From Vanrija pseudolonga (taxonomy: Eukaryota > Basidiomycota > Tremellomycetes > Trichosporonales > Trichosporonaceae), in NCBI RefSeq assembly GCF_020906515.1, contig NC_085852.1, positions 310,001 to 374,000 on the forward strand: 64,000 nt of DNA, in the 5' to 3' direction. The notes below the pieces were generated by a model. That model searched no databases, was not told the DNA's origin, and saw only the letters and a program-made list of their open reading frames with translations. The translations under genes and the position numbers were made by a program. Shown here one piece after another: positions 31,940 through 44,418 of this stretch (its first letter is position 1; each line of letters begins with the position of its first letter).

Positions 31940-32389
31940 CCTGTCGCCTGTTGCCGTGTCGGACTCGAGCGGCGGCGGCGAGGCGGTTGAAGGTGCTGAT
32001 GAAGACCCGTTTGTAGAAGCGAGACTTGTGTGGTGCTACTGCTTGGCACTACAGTCACTCGTGCCGGTGTCTAGTCGAACGAGTTTCTGCGTGTCTGAGA
32101 GTAACAAGGGTTGTTGAAGGAAAGAGAGAGAGCAGAGAGAGTCGAGACGACAACGAGAAGAACGAGGTGGAGGAGGTGAGAGCAACCAGCCAGCGACGAA
32201 GAGCGCGCGTCAGAACGGGATCAAAACATTCATTTCCCACTGTGAAGCCACGTGGACCACGTGGTATGACGACCTCCACTTCGAGCAGTCATCCTTGTTC
32301 CCAGTCCATGGATGCAGCAACCGTGCATTCCGACCATCGACCACGCATCACATCATTGACATCTTGACATCTATCTAAAGCAAGACACA
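31940..32389. promoter_or_regulatory. Bidirectional promoter, TOM1 / armadillo gene
   Basis: This 450-bp gap separates two divergent starts. It holds two CACGTG E-boxes close together at 32249-32254 and 32258-32263, within CCACGTGGACCACGTGG. CACGTG is the site of bHLH factors such as Cbf1-, Tye7- or SREBP-type proteins in fungi; which factor acts here is not known. Confidence 0.5.
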
Positions 32390-34725
32390 ATGAACACTGA
32401 CGACGCACTTGTTCAGCAGCTGGGAGAGCTGGTTCATCGCTCAGATCAGGGCAATGACGGCTACGCGGACAACCTCGGCAAGCAGGCTGCCATCCTCGCC
32501 CAGCTCGCTCAGGACCTTCGGGAACGTGCGTCACTGGCATCTGGATGACTGTGGCACAAGCTCACACATCGCAGCCAGCGTTCGAGACCACGTCGGAAAC
32601 TCTGGACTCCCGCTCCTTCTCGCTCGCATCCTTGAGAAGAAGCCACCCACCCCCAGGCCAGAGCAATATGAAGGCCTGCTGGAACAGGTCGGCCGGGCGG
32701 CTGCCAACTTGGCTGCGGAGACTCGTAGGTCAGGATGACCGCAAGTAACCTGACCGCTACAGCCTCCAACGTTGACCGTCTTGCAACGGCCCACTACCCG
32801 GAGCGTTTGATCGATATCCTCGGTACTGACTTTGGTCGTTGCCTCCGCTTGGAGGTTCTGCGGCCTCTTGTAGCCAGCCTGTACAACTTGGCGAAGGGAT
32901 CAACTCGTGAGAACTGAGGCAAGAAGTCATTTTCGTCTCAACTGACTCTAGCAGCTGCAGTTTCAAAGGCTCTCGGAACTGCACAGGCTACGAGTACTCT
33001 CCTTTCCCTCGGTAACCACCTGTACACCCCCGGTGTGTGGGCTGGTGACGACCACTCCACCCGCGCCGCCATCGTGGGTTGGATCTATGATGTGATTGAC
33101 GAGGCTTTACCAGAGAGTGAGTGTAAGCGTCTAGTGACGAGAAGCGAGACCGTCATTGGGCCCGATACTTCCCAGCTCGGACCGCACGTAGGACACCAGC
33201 TGACAATGGCAGAGGGCGCCCCGGCCTACTCGTTGTCAGCAAAGGAAGTGGCCCTCTTCATCCCGGCCCTGGAAGGAGCAGCACCTCGCAAGGCTCCAGT
33301 AGACCTTGAGGACATCACCGACTCGGTCGGCAACTCATGGGAGGCGGACGCGAATATCACTACGAACGCCGCAGCGATTCTGGAGAGGTTTGCCGAGGCG
33401 GACAAGATCGACCCTGCTGTGCTGCAGGACAAGTCGGCAAGCGAGGGTCTCTTCGACTTTGTGCAGAATGCCGAGGTTGCGCCTTGGCTCAAGACCAAGG
33501 TATCCGCCGAGGAGGCCGAGGAGACGGAGAAGGCTCTGGGCACAGCCAAGGGGTCTGTCGCCAAAGCGATTGTCCACCTGTTGTCGGAGGCTGGAGACAA
33601 GATCCCAGACTGGGTGTGGGCAAGGATCAGGCTTTGGCTGTCGAAGAATGATCGCGAGGACCTGGTGTCCGTTGCGCTCCTGGCGTATGGCAACCGGGCC
33701 CGTAGTGGTGAGTTTCAAGGTGCAGTGGCCGCATCTGACAACCCAGACGCCGCGTCCGAAGCACTGCTCAAAGAGGAATTCATCCTGCCCTCGCTTGTTG
33801 CCCTTCTTGTGCCGAGCACACCAGTCAGGACGCAGCACTCGCTCGTTGGTCTGCTCCGTAACCTGTCCATTCCAGCCAAGAACAAGAAGATTCTCGGCGA
33901 CGCTGGTGTGATTGAGGGCGTGCTTAACCTTAACCCCTGGGTTGAGCAGCGCGATATTGTTGGCAGTGTGCAGGGCGGTGCCATTGGCGTTATCAAGAAC
34001 CTCGTGCGGGAGGGTAGGTGATTGGCTCCCACAACTGTGCTCACCCACCAGCTCCGAATGCCGTCCGCTTCTTTGCTGCGCCAAACGGGCTTGACCCCCT
34101 GCTAGCTCTCCTCAAGCGCACCGACGACCCAGCGATCGCTCTCGAGGGCGACCGTGTTCTGGCTGCTTCCACCAGGTCGCTGTCTGACTCTTCTGCCCTT
34201 GCCGGGGCCGACAAGGCAGTCACTGCCGCGGTTGAGCCTGCGCGAGCCAAGCTCACCTCACCCGAGATCGTCGGCGCTCTCAACCGCTTCCTCATCTCTG
34301 GTGCAAAGTACCCCGTTCTTCTCAATGAGGCGGTGGTCGCCCTCGCGCTGCAGGCCGCCATCGGCGACAAGGCCGAGGTCGCCAGCGCACTGCTGGCGAA
34401 GCACCACGTCAAGGGTGCGTCCAAGGACGTGCATGAGCGGTTCGAGGAGCTCGACGGCAGCGCGATCGAAGCAGCCGAGGGCCAAGTGGACGTCGAAGTG
34501 GGCGACAAGAACACCACCCGCGGCGTCGATGTTGTGGCGGCTGTCATTGCTCCCGCAGAGGCCGGGCCAAGCGGCGAGATCCAGGCGAACGCCGTGACGC
34601 TCGTTGCGCATCTCGGCTCAAGCGAGGTCAACGAGGTGATCAAGGCCGCTGTCAAAGCCGCAAAGCTCCAGGGCAACGCCGTCGCCGACACGCTCACTGT
34701 GCTCCTCCCCTCGCTCACCCTATAG
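32390..34725 (+). CDS. Armadillo-repeat protein, SmgGDS/RAP1GDS1-like
   Basis: Six exons, 32390-32525, 32575-32724, 32763-32906, 32955-33707, 33747-34013 and 34052-34725, give 707 aa. The 39-nt intron at 33708-33746 keeps the frame and is inferred from its GTGAGT donor, CTGAC branch and CCCAG acceptor; all five introns share phase 1. The protein is built of armadillo-type helices: NLAAET..N...L, LVASLYNLAKGS and LVGLLRNLSIPAKNKKILGDAGVIEGVL. This pattern matches SmgGDS/RAP1GDS1, which binds and exchanges nucleotide on prenylatable Rho/Ras-family GTPases. That assignment is by pattern; another ARM protein is possible. Confidence 0.75.
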
Positions 34726-34750
34726 ATTATACCATGCAACATGCAATGTA

Positions 34751-35665
<915 letters not shown>

Positions 35666-35779
35666 TTTCGGGCGGGTAGGGGGTGCGTCTTTCGTAGACG
35701 CGGAGCGAGAGAGCGGGGGAGCGAGGAGGACGAGCTGGCGGAAAAGAGGTCGGGCGAGGTGTGTCGCTTTGCGCTGCAT

Positions 35780-36173
35780 AAGCGTTTGTGCGAAGAGTGC
35801 GATGGAGAGAGAGTGAGAGGAGCGGAGCTCCGGTTCGAAGTCGAGTTGCGGGTCACGTGAGTGCCGAGGCGGATCTTGCCGTGTGTTGCTTTCGACTTCG
35901 GTTTCGGCGCAACGTTGCTATCCACAGTGTTATGAAGGGGCTAAGAAGCGCAAGTGCAGCCTAGAGCTGATGCTTGGCTGTATGGGCTCTGCAGTGAGCT
36001 TTGCTCGACGTGCAGTGTGGACATTGTTGAGGGCGCCTCAGTGCCACCGAACCACTGGCGATTTGATTCCGCTGACATCACTCGCGACGCGACGAACAAC
36101 AACAAAGACAGACGACCTCGACCTCGTCCATCTCGACCATTAACACACGACAACACGACACCTCTTCGCCAAG
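35780..36173. promoter_or_regulatory. Bidirectional promoter, PLP protein / APC4
   Basis: A 394-bp region between divergent starts. It contains the palindrome TCACGTGA (E-box CACGTG at 35854-35859). No TATA box was recognised. Confidence 0.45.
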
Positions 36174-38719
36174 ATGGACACCCCCGTGGCGCCCTCGCAG
36201 GCGTTCACGCGCATGTCGACCATCAACCTGGCCCAACCCCACTCGCTGCACCCAGAAGCCTGCAATCCGACAATGGACCTGGTCGTCCTGTTGCACGAGG
36301 ACGAGGGGAGGACAAAGGTGGCCTTGTGGCGCATGGCGTCGGGGAGCAAGGTGTGGGAGGTGGATATTGTCGGGAGGATACTGGGGCTCGCGTGGAGCCG
36401 GGGCGGTGAGTTGACCCGTTCTACGGCTGTGATCTGACATTGGCTAGGGCTGGTGCTGTCGTTGTTCGTGCTGCGACTACCTTCCTTCCCGGCTGCGAAC
36501 CCCGCCTCCGCGGTGGATAAGAGCACTATTGAGCACCGCTCAGTGCACACGGGCGAGCTTATCAAGTCGGTTCCCGCGCCGCGCGCGCTGTTCGGCAGCT
36601 TGCAAGCTATCGACTATGGGGCCGTGACGGACCGTACCCGCGCCCCGTGGTGGGAGATGCGGTGGCTCGAGGGAGCTGAAAGCTGGCCCACGCCGCAGCC
36701 GGGATCGGCACTCAACCTCATCGAGCAACTGCCGCGAGTCACGCCAGTCGACCCGCCCAAACCTGTCATGTGAGCTTCGTATCGCAGAGGTAGCTGACGC
36801 CAGCCTCAACCCCTTCGCGCCGATCCAGCCCACGGCAAAGGCCAAGCCCGGCGCCAACCCCAAGCTCGCGACCTTTCCTTCCCTCCTCCCCACGACGCCA
36901 CGCGTGTCTCCAGACGTACTGGCCATATCGCCACGCGGTGCGACGGCCTCGCTGCTGACTGGCACGCTATTACTGCCAGACGGTACGCCGACACCGACGC
37001 CACGCTCGACTCTGGCGCTCGCTGAATCCGCCGACAAGCTCGAAACGCTACTGGACGTGATTCTGCGTGGGCTCGAGGCGGCGCAGAATGCGTTCAAGGA
37101 GAGCGAGAAGCAGACTATGATTTGGAGGGAGGAGCTCGAGACGTGTGCCGAGCAGCAAGGAAGTGGGTGCCCTTGAGGGATGGAGCTGACCACAGTGTCG
37201 ACGCCTGACGTGCATGCCGACTTGTTCCGCCTGCTCATGATCAGCCGGAGTGGGCCTGCCGTGGCCGAGTGGCTCGGTAATCGGATGACGAACAGGGTGG
37301 GTTGCAGTGCCGTGAGCCAAGGCTAACCCTGCAGACGGTTGCCAAGTGGGAGTCGACGCTCGAGACTGCTTTCAGCACGATCAAAAAGGTCATCACCGAG
37401 AGCATCACCCCCGCCCTGGAACGCATCATGCTCGTGCTCGACGAGATGGCGGGTTGGTCCTCCGACCTCGTCGAATCGGACCTGGTCCTTGACCCCAAGG
37501 GCATTGCGACGGCAAAGGACATATGCCGCGGATTCTCCCTGCTGGTCGAGGACATGCGCCAAGCCTCCGAGCTGGAAGAGGCGACCTCGGCAGAATGGTC
37601 AAAGTGGCTCCGATATGGTGCGTACACTCCATGGTCCCGCTGACAGCAGAAATCTCGCGCTCGGCCGCCATCACTGACGACTCGGTGCCGATCGTCACGC
37701 ACGACATCAAGCTCGTGTGGTCGTTCATGAAGAACGGGTTTGTCAACTCGCAGTTCCGACAGAACTTTCCCGTCGGCTCGGCGAACGATCTGTTGCCTGA
37801 GGGCTTGCCGAGGCCAACGACGCCGACGGTGCTCAACCTCGACTCGACGATCCGCAATACGCTCTCCCGCCTCACCGGCTCTCCACGACTGCCAGAGTCC
37901 GTCGCCTCTCCACCGCAGGCACCAGATTACAGCTGGAGCTCGTCGCGTGCCTCTCCACGGCCGGACGAGCCATCGTTCGCCCCATCGTCACCCGACACAG
38001 TTGGCGACAATGAGAAGGAGCCCATCGCGCCGGAGGAACCACCCCGCGTCCTCGAACGCGAGCCGTTCCCATGGGCCAACAGCCTAGTCGCTGCGTGTAG
38101 CGCCATCATCGCCTCCTCACGCCCACGGAAGCCCGCGCCGGAACCTACACCTGACCCCCTCCTTACGGCGTTACCAAACACACCGTTGGCAGAGCGGAGT
38201 ATCGGATTCCTCCGCTGGCTCGTGGCCACGGGCCCTAGTGGGCTGGATATCGTCGCACACGACCTCAACTCCGGCGAGGTACACGCGGCGCGTCTCCAGC
38301 TTGAAGACGGCACCATCACCCAGGCTGCATTCTTTGACAACGATGATCTTGCGGTGGTGTTCGACGCTGGGGGCGAGCACCATCTAGGCACTGCGAAGGT
38401 CGCCGCTCTGGCTGAGCTAATGGCAATCGTTGACCTCGCGGCGTTGGGAGAAGAGGTGGGTCACAGATCTGCCCACGAGCTGACCCATCTCCAGAGCATA
38501 CCACGCGCCGCACTGCCCATCGACCGCCGCCGCAGCCTCGGCAGCTCGCGACGACACGGCCTCACCGCCGACCCCTGGCTGCTTGCGCTCAATGGCCGCG
38601 CTGGCCGCCGCTCCGGCTGCGTCCTCGTGCGCGGTGGAACACAGGTCGAGGCGCTCGATCTCGAGGGTGACGAGGAGGAGGAAGAGGAGGAAGTCGAGGA
38701 GGACGTCGACATGGAGTAG
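36174..38719 (+). CDS. APC4: Anaphase-promoting complex subunit 4
   Basis: Seven exons, 36174-36405, 36448-36769, 36804-37162, 37196-37296, 37335-37617, 37650-38455 and 38495-38719, give about 775 aa. The start has the WD40-like pattern of ANAPC4 (NPTMDLVVLL...VALWR...W.VDIVGRILGLAWSRGG). The middle matches the ANAPC4 long helical domain (LFRLLM.SRSGPAVAEWLGN, TVAKWESTLETAFSTI). The C-terminus is strongly acidic (Glu/Asp run before VDME). APC4 is a scaffold subunit of the APC/C ubiquitin ligase. The 39-nt intron at 38456-38494 preserves the frame and is inferred from its motifs. The acceptor after 37617 is an ACAGCAG tandem, so one codon may vary. Confidence 0.87.
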
Positions 38720-38836
38720 GCGCCGGCGCACCCGGCCGCACACATAGACCGCATTACCCCATCTACATTGCATGCTACTACTCTACATCTACTCTGGCGT
38801 TGAGGCATTTTGTACGTCAACCCGTTAGACTCGTGC

Positions 38837-39972
38837 TTAGAGCTCGGAGAAGATCCTGCAAAGTCAGCGACCACACCAAACCAACCGTTGCCGCCGACTC
38901 ACTCGTCAATGACCCAAGCCTGGTCCCAAAGCTTGACCTCGACCTTGAGGCCCTCCTGCTCGCCCTCCTCCTTAACGCGGCCGTGCAGCTCCATGTCCTT
39001 GCGGACGCACGCGACGTCGCCCTTGCGCATGCGCAGGAGCGGGCAGAAGTCGTTGCCGCCGTCGCCGACGTACACGATCTTCTCGTAGCTGTCCTTGCCG
39101 CCGTGGGCAGCGACCCACGCGTCCAGCTCGTCGCCCTTGCACATGTTTGCCAGGCAGCCGACCTTGCACGTGTGCTGCGGGCCGTCGGCGGGCACACGGC
39201 GGCCAATGTGCAGGCGGTCGCCGGCCCAGTGGGCGGGGTTGGTGATGACCTCGTTGAAGAGCGTGGTGAGGTTGTGGTGCTAGGCGTGGGGTGAGCGAAC
39301 GTGCGCGGGGAGGGAGGGAAGGCGAGATAGCATGCTTGGCGAGGATCGGCAGCCGCCTCGCTCCGCTCGGCGACTCACCTCAAGAATCGTCCCGATGTAC
39401 ACCACGTTCGAGTTGGACAGGCAGAGGAAGTCGGTCTCGCCGCGGTCCTTGAGGGCCGTGACGGCGCGGCGCATGGCGGGGTGCTGCGGGGTCGTCAGTG
39501 AGCTGCTACGGCCGAGAGAGAGCCATAGCAAGGGCACTTCTAGTGCCAGAAAGGGAGCGCTCAAGCTGTTGCCTGCCCGTAGTCTGCTCTCTGCACGCCG
39601 CAGACACTCACGAAGGGAAGGATCCTCAGCGCGTCGAGCACCTGCTCCTTCTTGAAGCCGGCGTCGAAGAGGTCCGCCATGGTCTGGTCGCTGAGAGGGG
39701 GTCAGCCGAGCTCTAATCTGGGTGCGCCTTGCCCCGTGCCCCCTCTCCGCCGAACATAAACGCAGAGACGATAACAGAGGCAACGGCGCCGCTGTTCGCC
39801 GGGCTGACGCCCGGCACACTCACACAACATCAGGCGTGCACTGGCTTCCGTTCGTCTTGCGCTGCTGCAGCGCGCGGCGGAGCTTGGTGCTCAGCACCTC
39901 GAAGACCCAGCGGTCCGTGTCCTGGTCCACGAAGGACCAGTCAAAGTCGAAGACGACGAGGTTCTTGGGCAT
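38837..39972 (-). CDS. HAD phosphatase, PHOSPHO1/2 type
   Basis: Five exons, 39824-39972, 39612-39690, 39379-39483, 38903-39279 and 38837-38855, give 242 aa. HAD motifs are seen in order: motif I VVFDFDWSFVDQDTDRW (nucleophile and acid Asp), motif II LSNSN, and motif IV VYVGDGGNDFCP with metal-binding Asp residues. Cys-containing segments (HTCKVGC, NMCKG) fit the Put_Phosphatase family (PHOSPHO1/2), which acts on phosphoethanolamine, phosphocholine or pyridoxal phosphate. The substrate here is unknown. A PLP-homeostasis gene lies 3 kb away, which may be chance. Introns of about 128-133 nt are longer than most in the window. Confidence 0.88.
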
Positions 39973-40092
39973 TGTGGTGGGGCTGCTGGGCAGGGTGTGT
40001 GATGGTGGTGGAAGCGGTGACGCCGAAAAGTCAGAACAGCCCGTGTCCGAGTCGGCTCGGCTTCAGGGCCCAGCGACAACGGCGATGGTGAC

Positions 40093-40098
40093 CACGTG
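40093..40098. promoter_or_regulatory. E-box CACGTG upstream of the HAD phosphatase
   Basis: A CACGTG palindrome 121 bp upstream of the phosphatase start. It is only a candidate, because the hexamer is expected now and then by chance in GC-rich DNA. Confidence 0.35.
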
Positions 40099-40202
40099 TG
40101 TGGCGCATGGCCCGGAGCCCACAAACTCAGCTGCCAGCGCAACTCCCGATGCATGCATGCAATGGCCCCTCTAACGTACAGACTCGCCTCTAACCCTGGT
40201 GC

Positions 40203-43120
40203 CTACACAAACTGCGCGTCCCGCAACCGCTTCGCCTCCGCCTTGACCTTCTGCTCCCAGTGACGCTCGGCCAACCCGTCGAGCTCGTACAGACTAGTCG
40301 TGTAAGGGTTCGTGAGCTGCGGGTCGTCCATCTCGGGGCGGTACACTCCGTCGAACATGCGCTCCTCCGTGTCGAGGAGGTTGGCGAGCTTGGTCTCCTT
40401 GGTCGCGAGGCGGCGCACAAAGTTGAGGGCCTCGCGCGCCGTCGCGGGCGGGAAGAAGAGCGCGCACTCGCACATGCGCTTGGCGAAGGCTGCTGCGCGG
40501 AGAGGAGGGGCGGAAGCGCTGGCGCCGAACCAGCGGGGGAAGAAGACGCTCTCGAGACACCTGAAGAGGAGTGCCGAGGTCGAGAGCGTGTGTGCTGGTG
40601 GCCTGTCTGCGCTTGCACGCTTGACGCCAGCGTTGCGCTGCACTGCGGCCGCCTGTGCTGTCGCCTGAGTCATCTCTGGCGGGTCCTCAATGCCAGTGTC
40701 GAGTGCCAATGGGCGGAGGAGCACAAACAGCTCGTTGACGAAATCGCTCAAGTCGATGTTGAGCGCCTCACCCTGTCCAGAGAGCAGGTCGAACGCCGTC
40801 ACGATGCCCAGCATGCGCGTACGCACGCGCTTATGTGAGCCGACAACGTCGAGCTCGTCGTCATCCGAGTCTAGTGTGTCGGCAATGATCTTGCGCAGCA
40901 CCTGCAGCAGGTCGCGGAAGAAGTCAATGTTGATGAGGTGGGCAAAGTGCGAGATACCCTCGAGACCGGCTGGAAGTAGTGGTGAGCGGCCGGGGAACTT
41001 GAGGATGGAGAAGTAGAGGACGAAGAGGTTCTTGAGAGTTTCTGTTTGCTGTGGCGTGTCAGCTTGAACAACTCCGCCACGACCACACCACTTACAGTGT
41101 TCTGCCTCTCCTCCAGATCCACTTCAGCCTCAGCCTCGGCCATTTCTTTCTGGATTTCCTTGAGCTCCTTCTCGCGCTTGCGCTGGTTCTTGGTCTGCCA
41201 CTGCTTCCTGATCTCCGACTTGAACTTCTTCTCGGGCTGATCGCGGCGGTCGCGTCCCTTGCCCTTCTTCTTCTCCCACATCGCCGAGAGCTCGGTGCGC
41301 AGGCGGAGGTGCAGAAGACAGGACAGAACATTGGGGTGGACCTGGAACTTGCGCTCCTTGATCATACGAGCAATCAGACGGACGAGTGCCTGCGAGTAGG
41401 TCGACGTGTTGTCGGACCGGAAGACGGACACGAACGAGTTCAGGATGAGCTCCGAGTCGTCGTCCCATGACCTGCGGCCGATGCGTCCGACTAGCACGCC
41501 CATGATGTTTTCGGAGAAGTTGAAGTGGGGCGCCGAGACAAGGAGCTCGGCCATACACTTAAGCGCCACGGAGCCGAGAGGACTCTTGCCTGCGTGATGT
41601 CAGCTCGGTGAAGAGAAACACGCCAGCTGCACACTCACCCTTGACTTCGGCCTCCAGAGACTTGAGGTACGTCTTGTAGTTCCTCACAAGCAGCTTCTCG
41701 CCCTCGCGCATCCTGCGCACCTCGTCACGGACCTTCTCGGACTCCTCAGCAGCTGTGAGCGCACGGATGCGATAGCCGGGGATGAGGTCCTTGTACACGG
41801 CAAGCAGGGAGAGCATACCGAGCGCACGGACCGAATTGGGGACGGGCAGCGTGCCGTCTCCCTCGGGGTTCGGCACGGTCGGCAGGGAGAAGGTCGACAG
41901 ACGCGTGAGGATGGGAGCGACGTCGATGAGCTCGCCGCCGCCGAGCACCTCGGCACCAATGGTCGCCATCTGCTCCTTGGCCGCCGCCATTCGCTGGGCC
42001 GTCTTCCACCCCTTGGCCGCAACGATCTCCGCGACGCCCATCCGTCCGAAACGGCCAGGCTGGGCAGCCATGCGCTCGGCCTCGGCGTCGACGTCGGACG
42101 CGTCGTCCTCCGACTCTTCCTCCGACTCGGGCTCGACAGGCTTGGGAGCGGCAGGCTTCTTGGGCTGCGGCTTCTGGAACTTGGTGCTTCCCTCCACGAG
42201 CTGCACCTCGCCGGTAGGCAGCTTGATGGGCAGTCGGCCCACCTCGACCATGTCGTCCTCTTTGGTCTCCTCCTTTGCCGCCCACCGCGACCGGCCAGCC
42301 ATCTCGTACTCGGCCTCCTCGGAATCCGCCCGCTTCTTGCGCTTCGGGTGGTCGGCGCCGTCGTCCTCATCGTCGAGATCGGAGATGTCGGAGATGTTGT
42401 CGTACCCGGCGTTCAGCTCAGAGTCGAAGCCAGAGTCAGAGGCGTCCTCGTCCTCGTCGTCATCCGAGCCGTCGGCCTCATCGTCATCCTCCTCATCATC
42501 CTCGTCGTCGTACCCTGCGCCGAGCTCCTCGTCGTCCGAAAACTCGATGTCCGAGTCAAAGTCATAGTCCGAGATGTCTGACGCCGAGGCAACCGACGGA
42601 GCCTTCTTCGCCTTTGTAGGGAAGTTCGATCGGCTCTTCTCATTCGCATGGATGCGCTTCGTCTCCTTGGTCGTCCTGAACGTCAGCACTGCTCGCGGCG
42701 CATCACTCACCTTGACAAAGCCTTGGTATCCAGTCCAGCCAAGAACCCTCCCGCGGTGCCGACCTCCAGCCCCTCCTCCTCGCCCAGGTCCATGTCCATG
42801 ATGTCGTCGTCGCTGTCGTCCTCGCCGTCGGAAGCGAACGCCGTCTTCGGCACAGGGATGACCTTCTGGTCACGCAGCTTGACCTTCTTGGGCTGATCGG
42901 GGCGGCGCTTCGGCTTGCCTGTTGGCCCGCGGTCCGCGCGCTCCACATCGTCGGCGCCGAAGCCGGTGGTGGCCTTGCCCTTGGCTGGCTTGCCGGGCTT
43001 GGACTTCTTAGGCGCCTGCGGTGTGAGCGAGTACCCGGGGACCGCAACATCGTCACTCACTCCTTCTCCTCCACCTGGAGCCTTCCTCTTTCCTAGGGCC
43101 TTTGCTGAAGGCTTGCCCAT
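40203..43120 (-). CDS. NOC3: Nucleolar complex protein 3
   Basis: Four exons, 42711-43120, 41639-42675, 41096-41589 and 40203-41048, give 928 aa. The start has a basic nucleolar-type sequence, followed by long Asp/Glu/Ser tracts (about 155-260). The NOC3p domain ends with the diagnostic LLAVYKDLIPGYRIR (about 430). An ARM-like core (LKCMAELL..APHFNF..NI) follows, then a charged coiled-coil-like stretch (KNQRKREKELKEIQKEM), then the CBF/Mak21-type C-terminal domain (LESVFFPRWFG, AAAFAKRMCECALFFPP). NOC3 works with NOC2 in 60S pre-ribosome maturation and transport, and in yeast also in replication initiation. Introns are 35, 49 and 47 nt. Confidence 0.94.
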
Positions 43121-43485
43121 GTTGATGTTTGTGAGTGTAGAGTGTCGTACGTGCAGTTGTTGTCGAGATGCACTCAACTCCGTATCTTCGATCTTTCAGA
43201 AATTCTTGGACCGGACCACGTGGCTATCGGTAGAATTTGATCCCGCCCGTGCCTGAAATGGTTGTGTGATGGCCACGATGACGACAAGGTCTCAACATGT
43301 CAACTGATGTCTCTTCTTTGTTCTTCACACTCTCCTTCACTCATTTCTCGTCACATTCGCTGTTTCTCTCTAGTCTTATCGACTCGGAGACTGCGTGATC
43401 AATCCAATCTCCCATACGCACCGCCCCACCCGCCACAATACGCCCCACCACCCTCCTTGCCCTCCTCCCGGCCGCGCTCCTCGCC
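43121..43485. promoter_or_regulatory. Bidirectional promoter, NOC3 / small hypothetical gene
   Basis: A 365-bp gap between divergent genes with an E-box CACGTG at 43217-43222, about 100 bp from the NOC3 start. Confidence 0.4.
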
Positions 43486-43812
43486 ATGGCCTCCCCAAAC
43501 AAGCCGCCAGCCCTCCTCCCGGACCACACCTACATCCACGTGTCCTCAGACCTCCCACCGGACGCAATCGCTGCTGCTGTGTCCTCGTCCTCCCAGCCGG
43601 ACGTGAAGCTCGAGTACCGCGGCCCCGTGGGCGAGCTCGATGGCGAGTACATCTTCGAGGTGGCCTCCAAAGCTGGCGAGCCGGTCAAGCGCTCTGGCGA
43701 TCTGTGGTCTGCGAAGGGCGACTCGGTCGTGCACTCTGTACGCTCCGTACCAGGGGTCGGTTCGGCAGAAGTGCTGGAACACAAGCAGCGGAGCAAGCGC
43801 GACGAGTTCTAG
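43486..43812 (+). CDS. Small hypothetical protein
   Basis: A single exon of 108 aa with a good start context (CGCCATGGCC) and a charged natural-looking end (KQRSKRDEF). There is no signal peptide or membrane segment. The middle reads as alternating strands (VKLEYRGPVGELDGEYIFEVAS). I do not recognise the family. It is supported by frame length, start context and its divergent position next to NOC3; it could still be spurious. Confidence 0.55.
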   Translation: MASPNKPPALLPDHTYIHVSSDLPPDAIAAAVSSSSQPDVKLEYRGPVGELDGEYIFEVASKAGEPVKRSGDLWSAKGDSVVHSVRSVPGVGSAEVLEHKQRSKRDEF

Positions 43813-44034
43813 GTCTCGGAAGTCGACTGGGCTCCGACGTTGTATCGCTATTGCATTGGGTCACAACTGACTCCGGCCCACCAACCCACACAGGGTAACA
43901 CACTATCCAGCCGTGTACTGACGCCTGCGCACTTCCGTCACCAGTGGCACCGCACCGCCAGCCTTCCCTGACCGACGGTGCGAGCAAATAGGACGGCAAA
44001 AGGGAACTGCGATCTCACGATCCTCTCTTGCTCT

Positions 44035-44104
44035 ACACTGTAAGGGAGTCGAACCCCTGCCGCGTCCATGGCAAGGACGCATGATACCGTTTCACCAACA
44101 GTGT
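44035..44104 (-). tRNA. tRNA-Gly (GCC)
   Basis: On the minus strand the 70-nt sequence folds as a tRNA. The 7-bp acceptor stem (ACACTGT with ACAGTGT) is perfect. A D-arm with AAACGGTA follows, then anticodon stem CGTCC/GGACG around loop TTGCCAT (anticodon GCC), a 4-nt variable loop, and a T-arm with loop TTCGACT. The box B match GGTTCGACTCC is canonical. No intron. The first base pair is A-T rather than the usual G-C. Confidence 0.92.
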
Positions 44105-44418
44105 GGAAACCGTCTCACCAACAGTTCGATGGGAGTAGCGCAGGTGCCGACTAGAAGAAGGGACCTGAGGTGGGGGCAGATACGGCCGGATTGGCCGGCC
44201 TTCTCCACGTCCAATGTTGCCGACATCGCCTCCGACATAGTGAAACGGCTCAGCTCGATGTGCTCTGATCCCGACAGCAACAAACCGCCGTTGCAGTGCA
44301 TGTCATGGCATTCATTATACTGACTCAAAGTGAATATGGCAAGAAAGAGATGTCCGTGCCCACGTTCCTCTAAAAGTCCCTATCCCGTCCCCCCTAAAAG
44401 TGTCCTTGACCGTTACCC
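44105..44418. other. Intergenic, with partial copy of the tRNA 5' end
   Basis: At 44109-44125 (plus strand) the string accgtctcaccaacagt repeats, with one change, the segment accgtttcaccaacagt at 44086-44102, the 5' end of the tRNA gene read on the other strand. Nothing else was recognised in this 314-bp stretch. Confidence 0.5.

Noticed and set aside
33117-33200. Extra intron in the armadillo gene after the GTGAGT at about 33117
   Set aside because: The obvious acceptor gives a non-3n segment and would break the open frame; no branch motif lies close to an in-frame acceptor.
41782-42567. Ser-rich plus-strand frame opposite NOC3
   Set aside because: Poly-Ser is the antisense of NOC3's Asp/Glu-rich tract.
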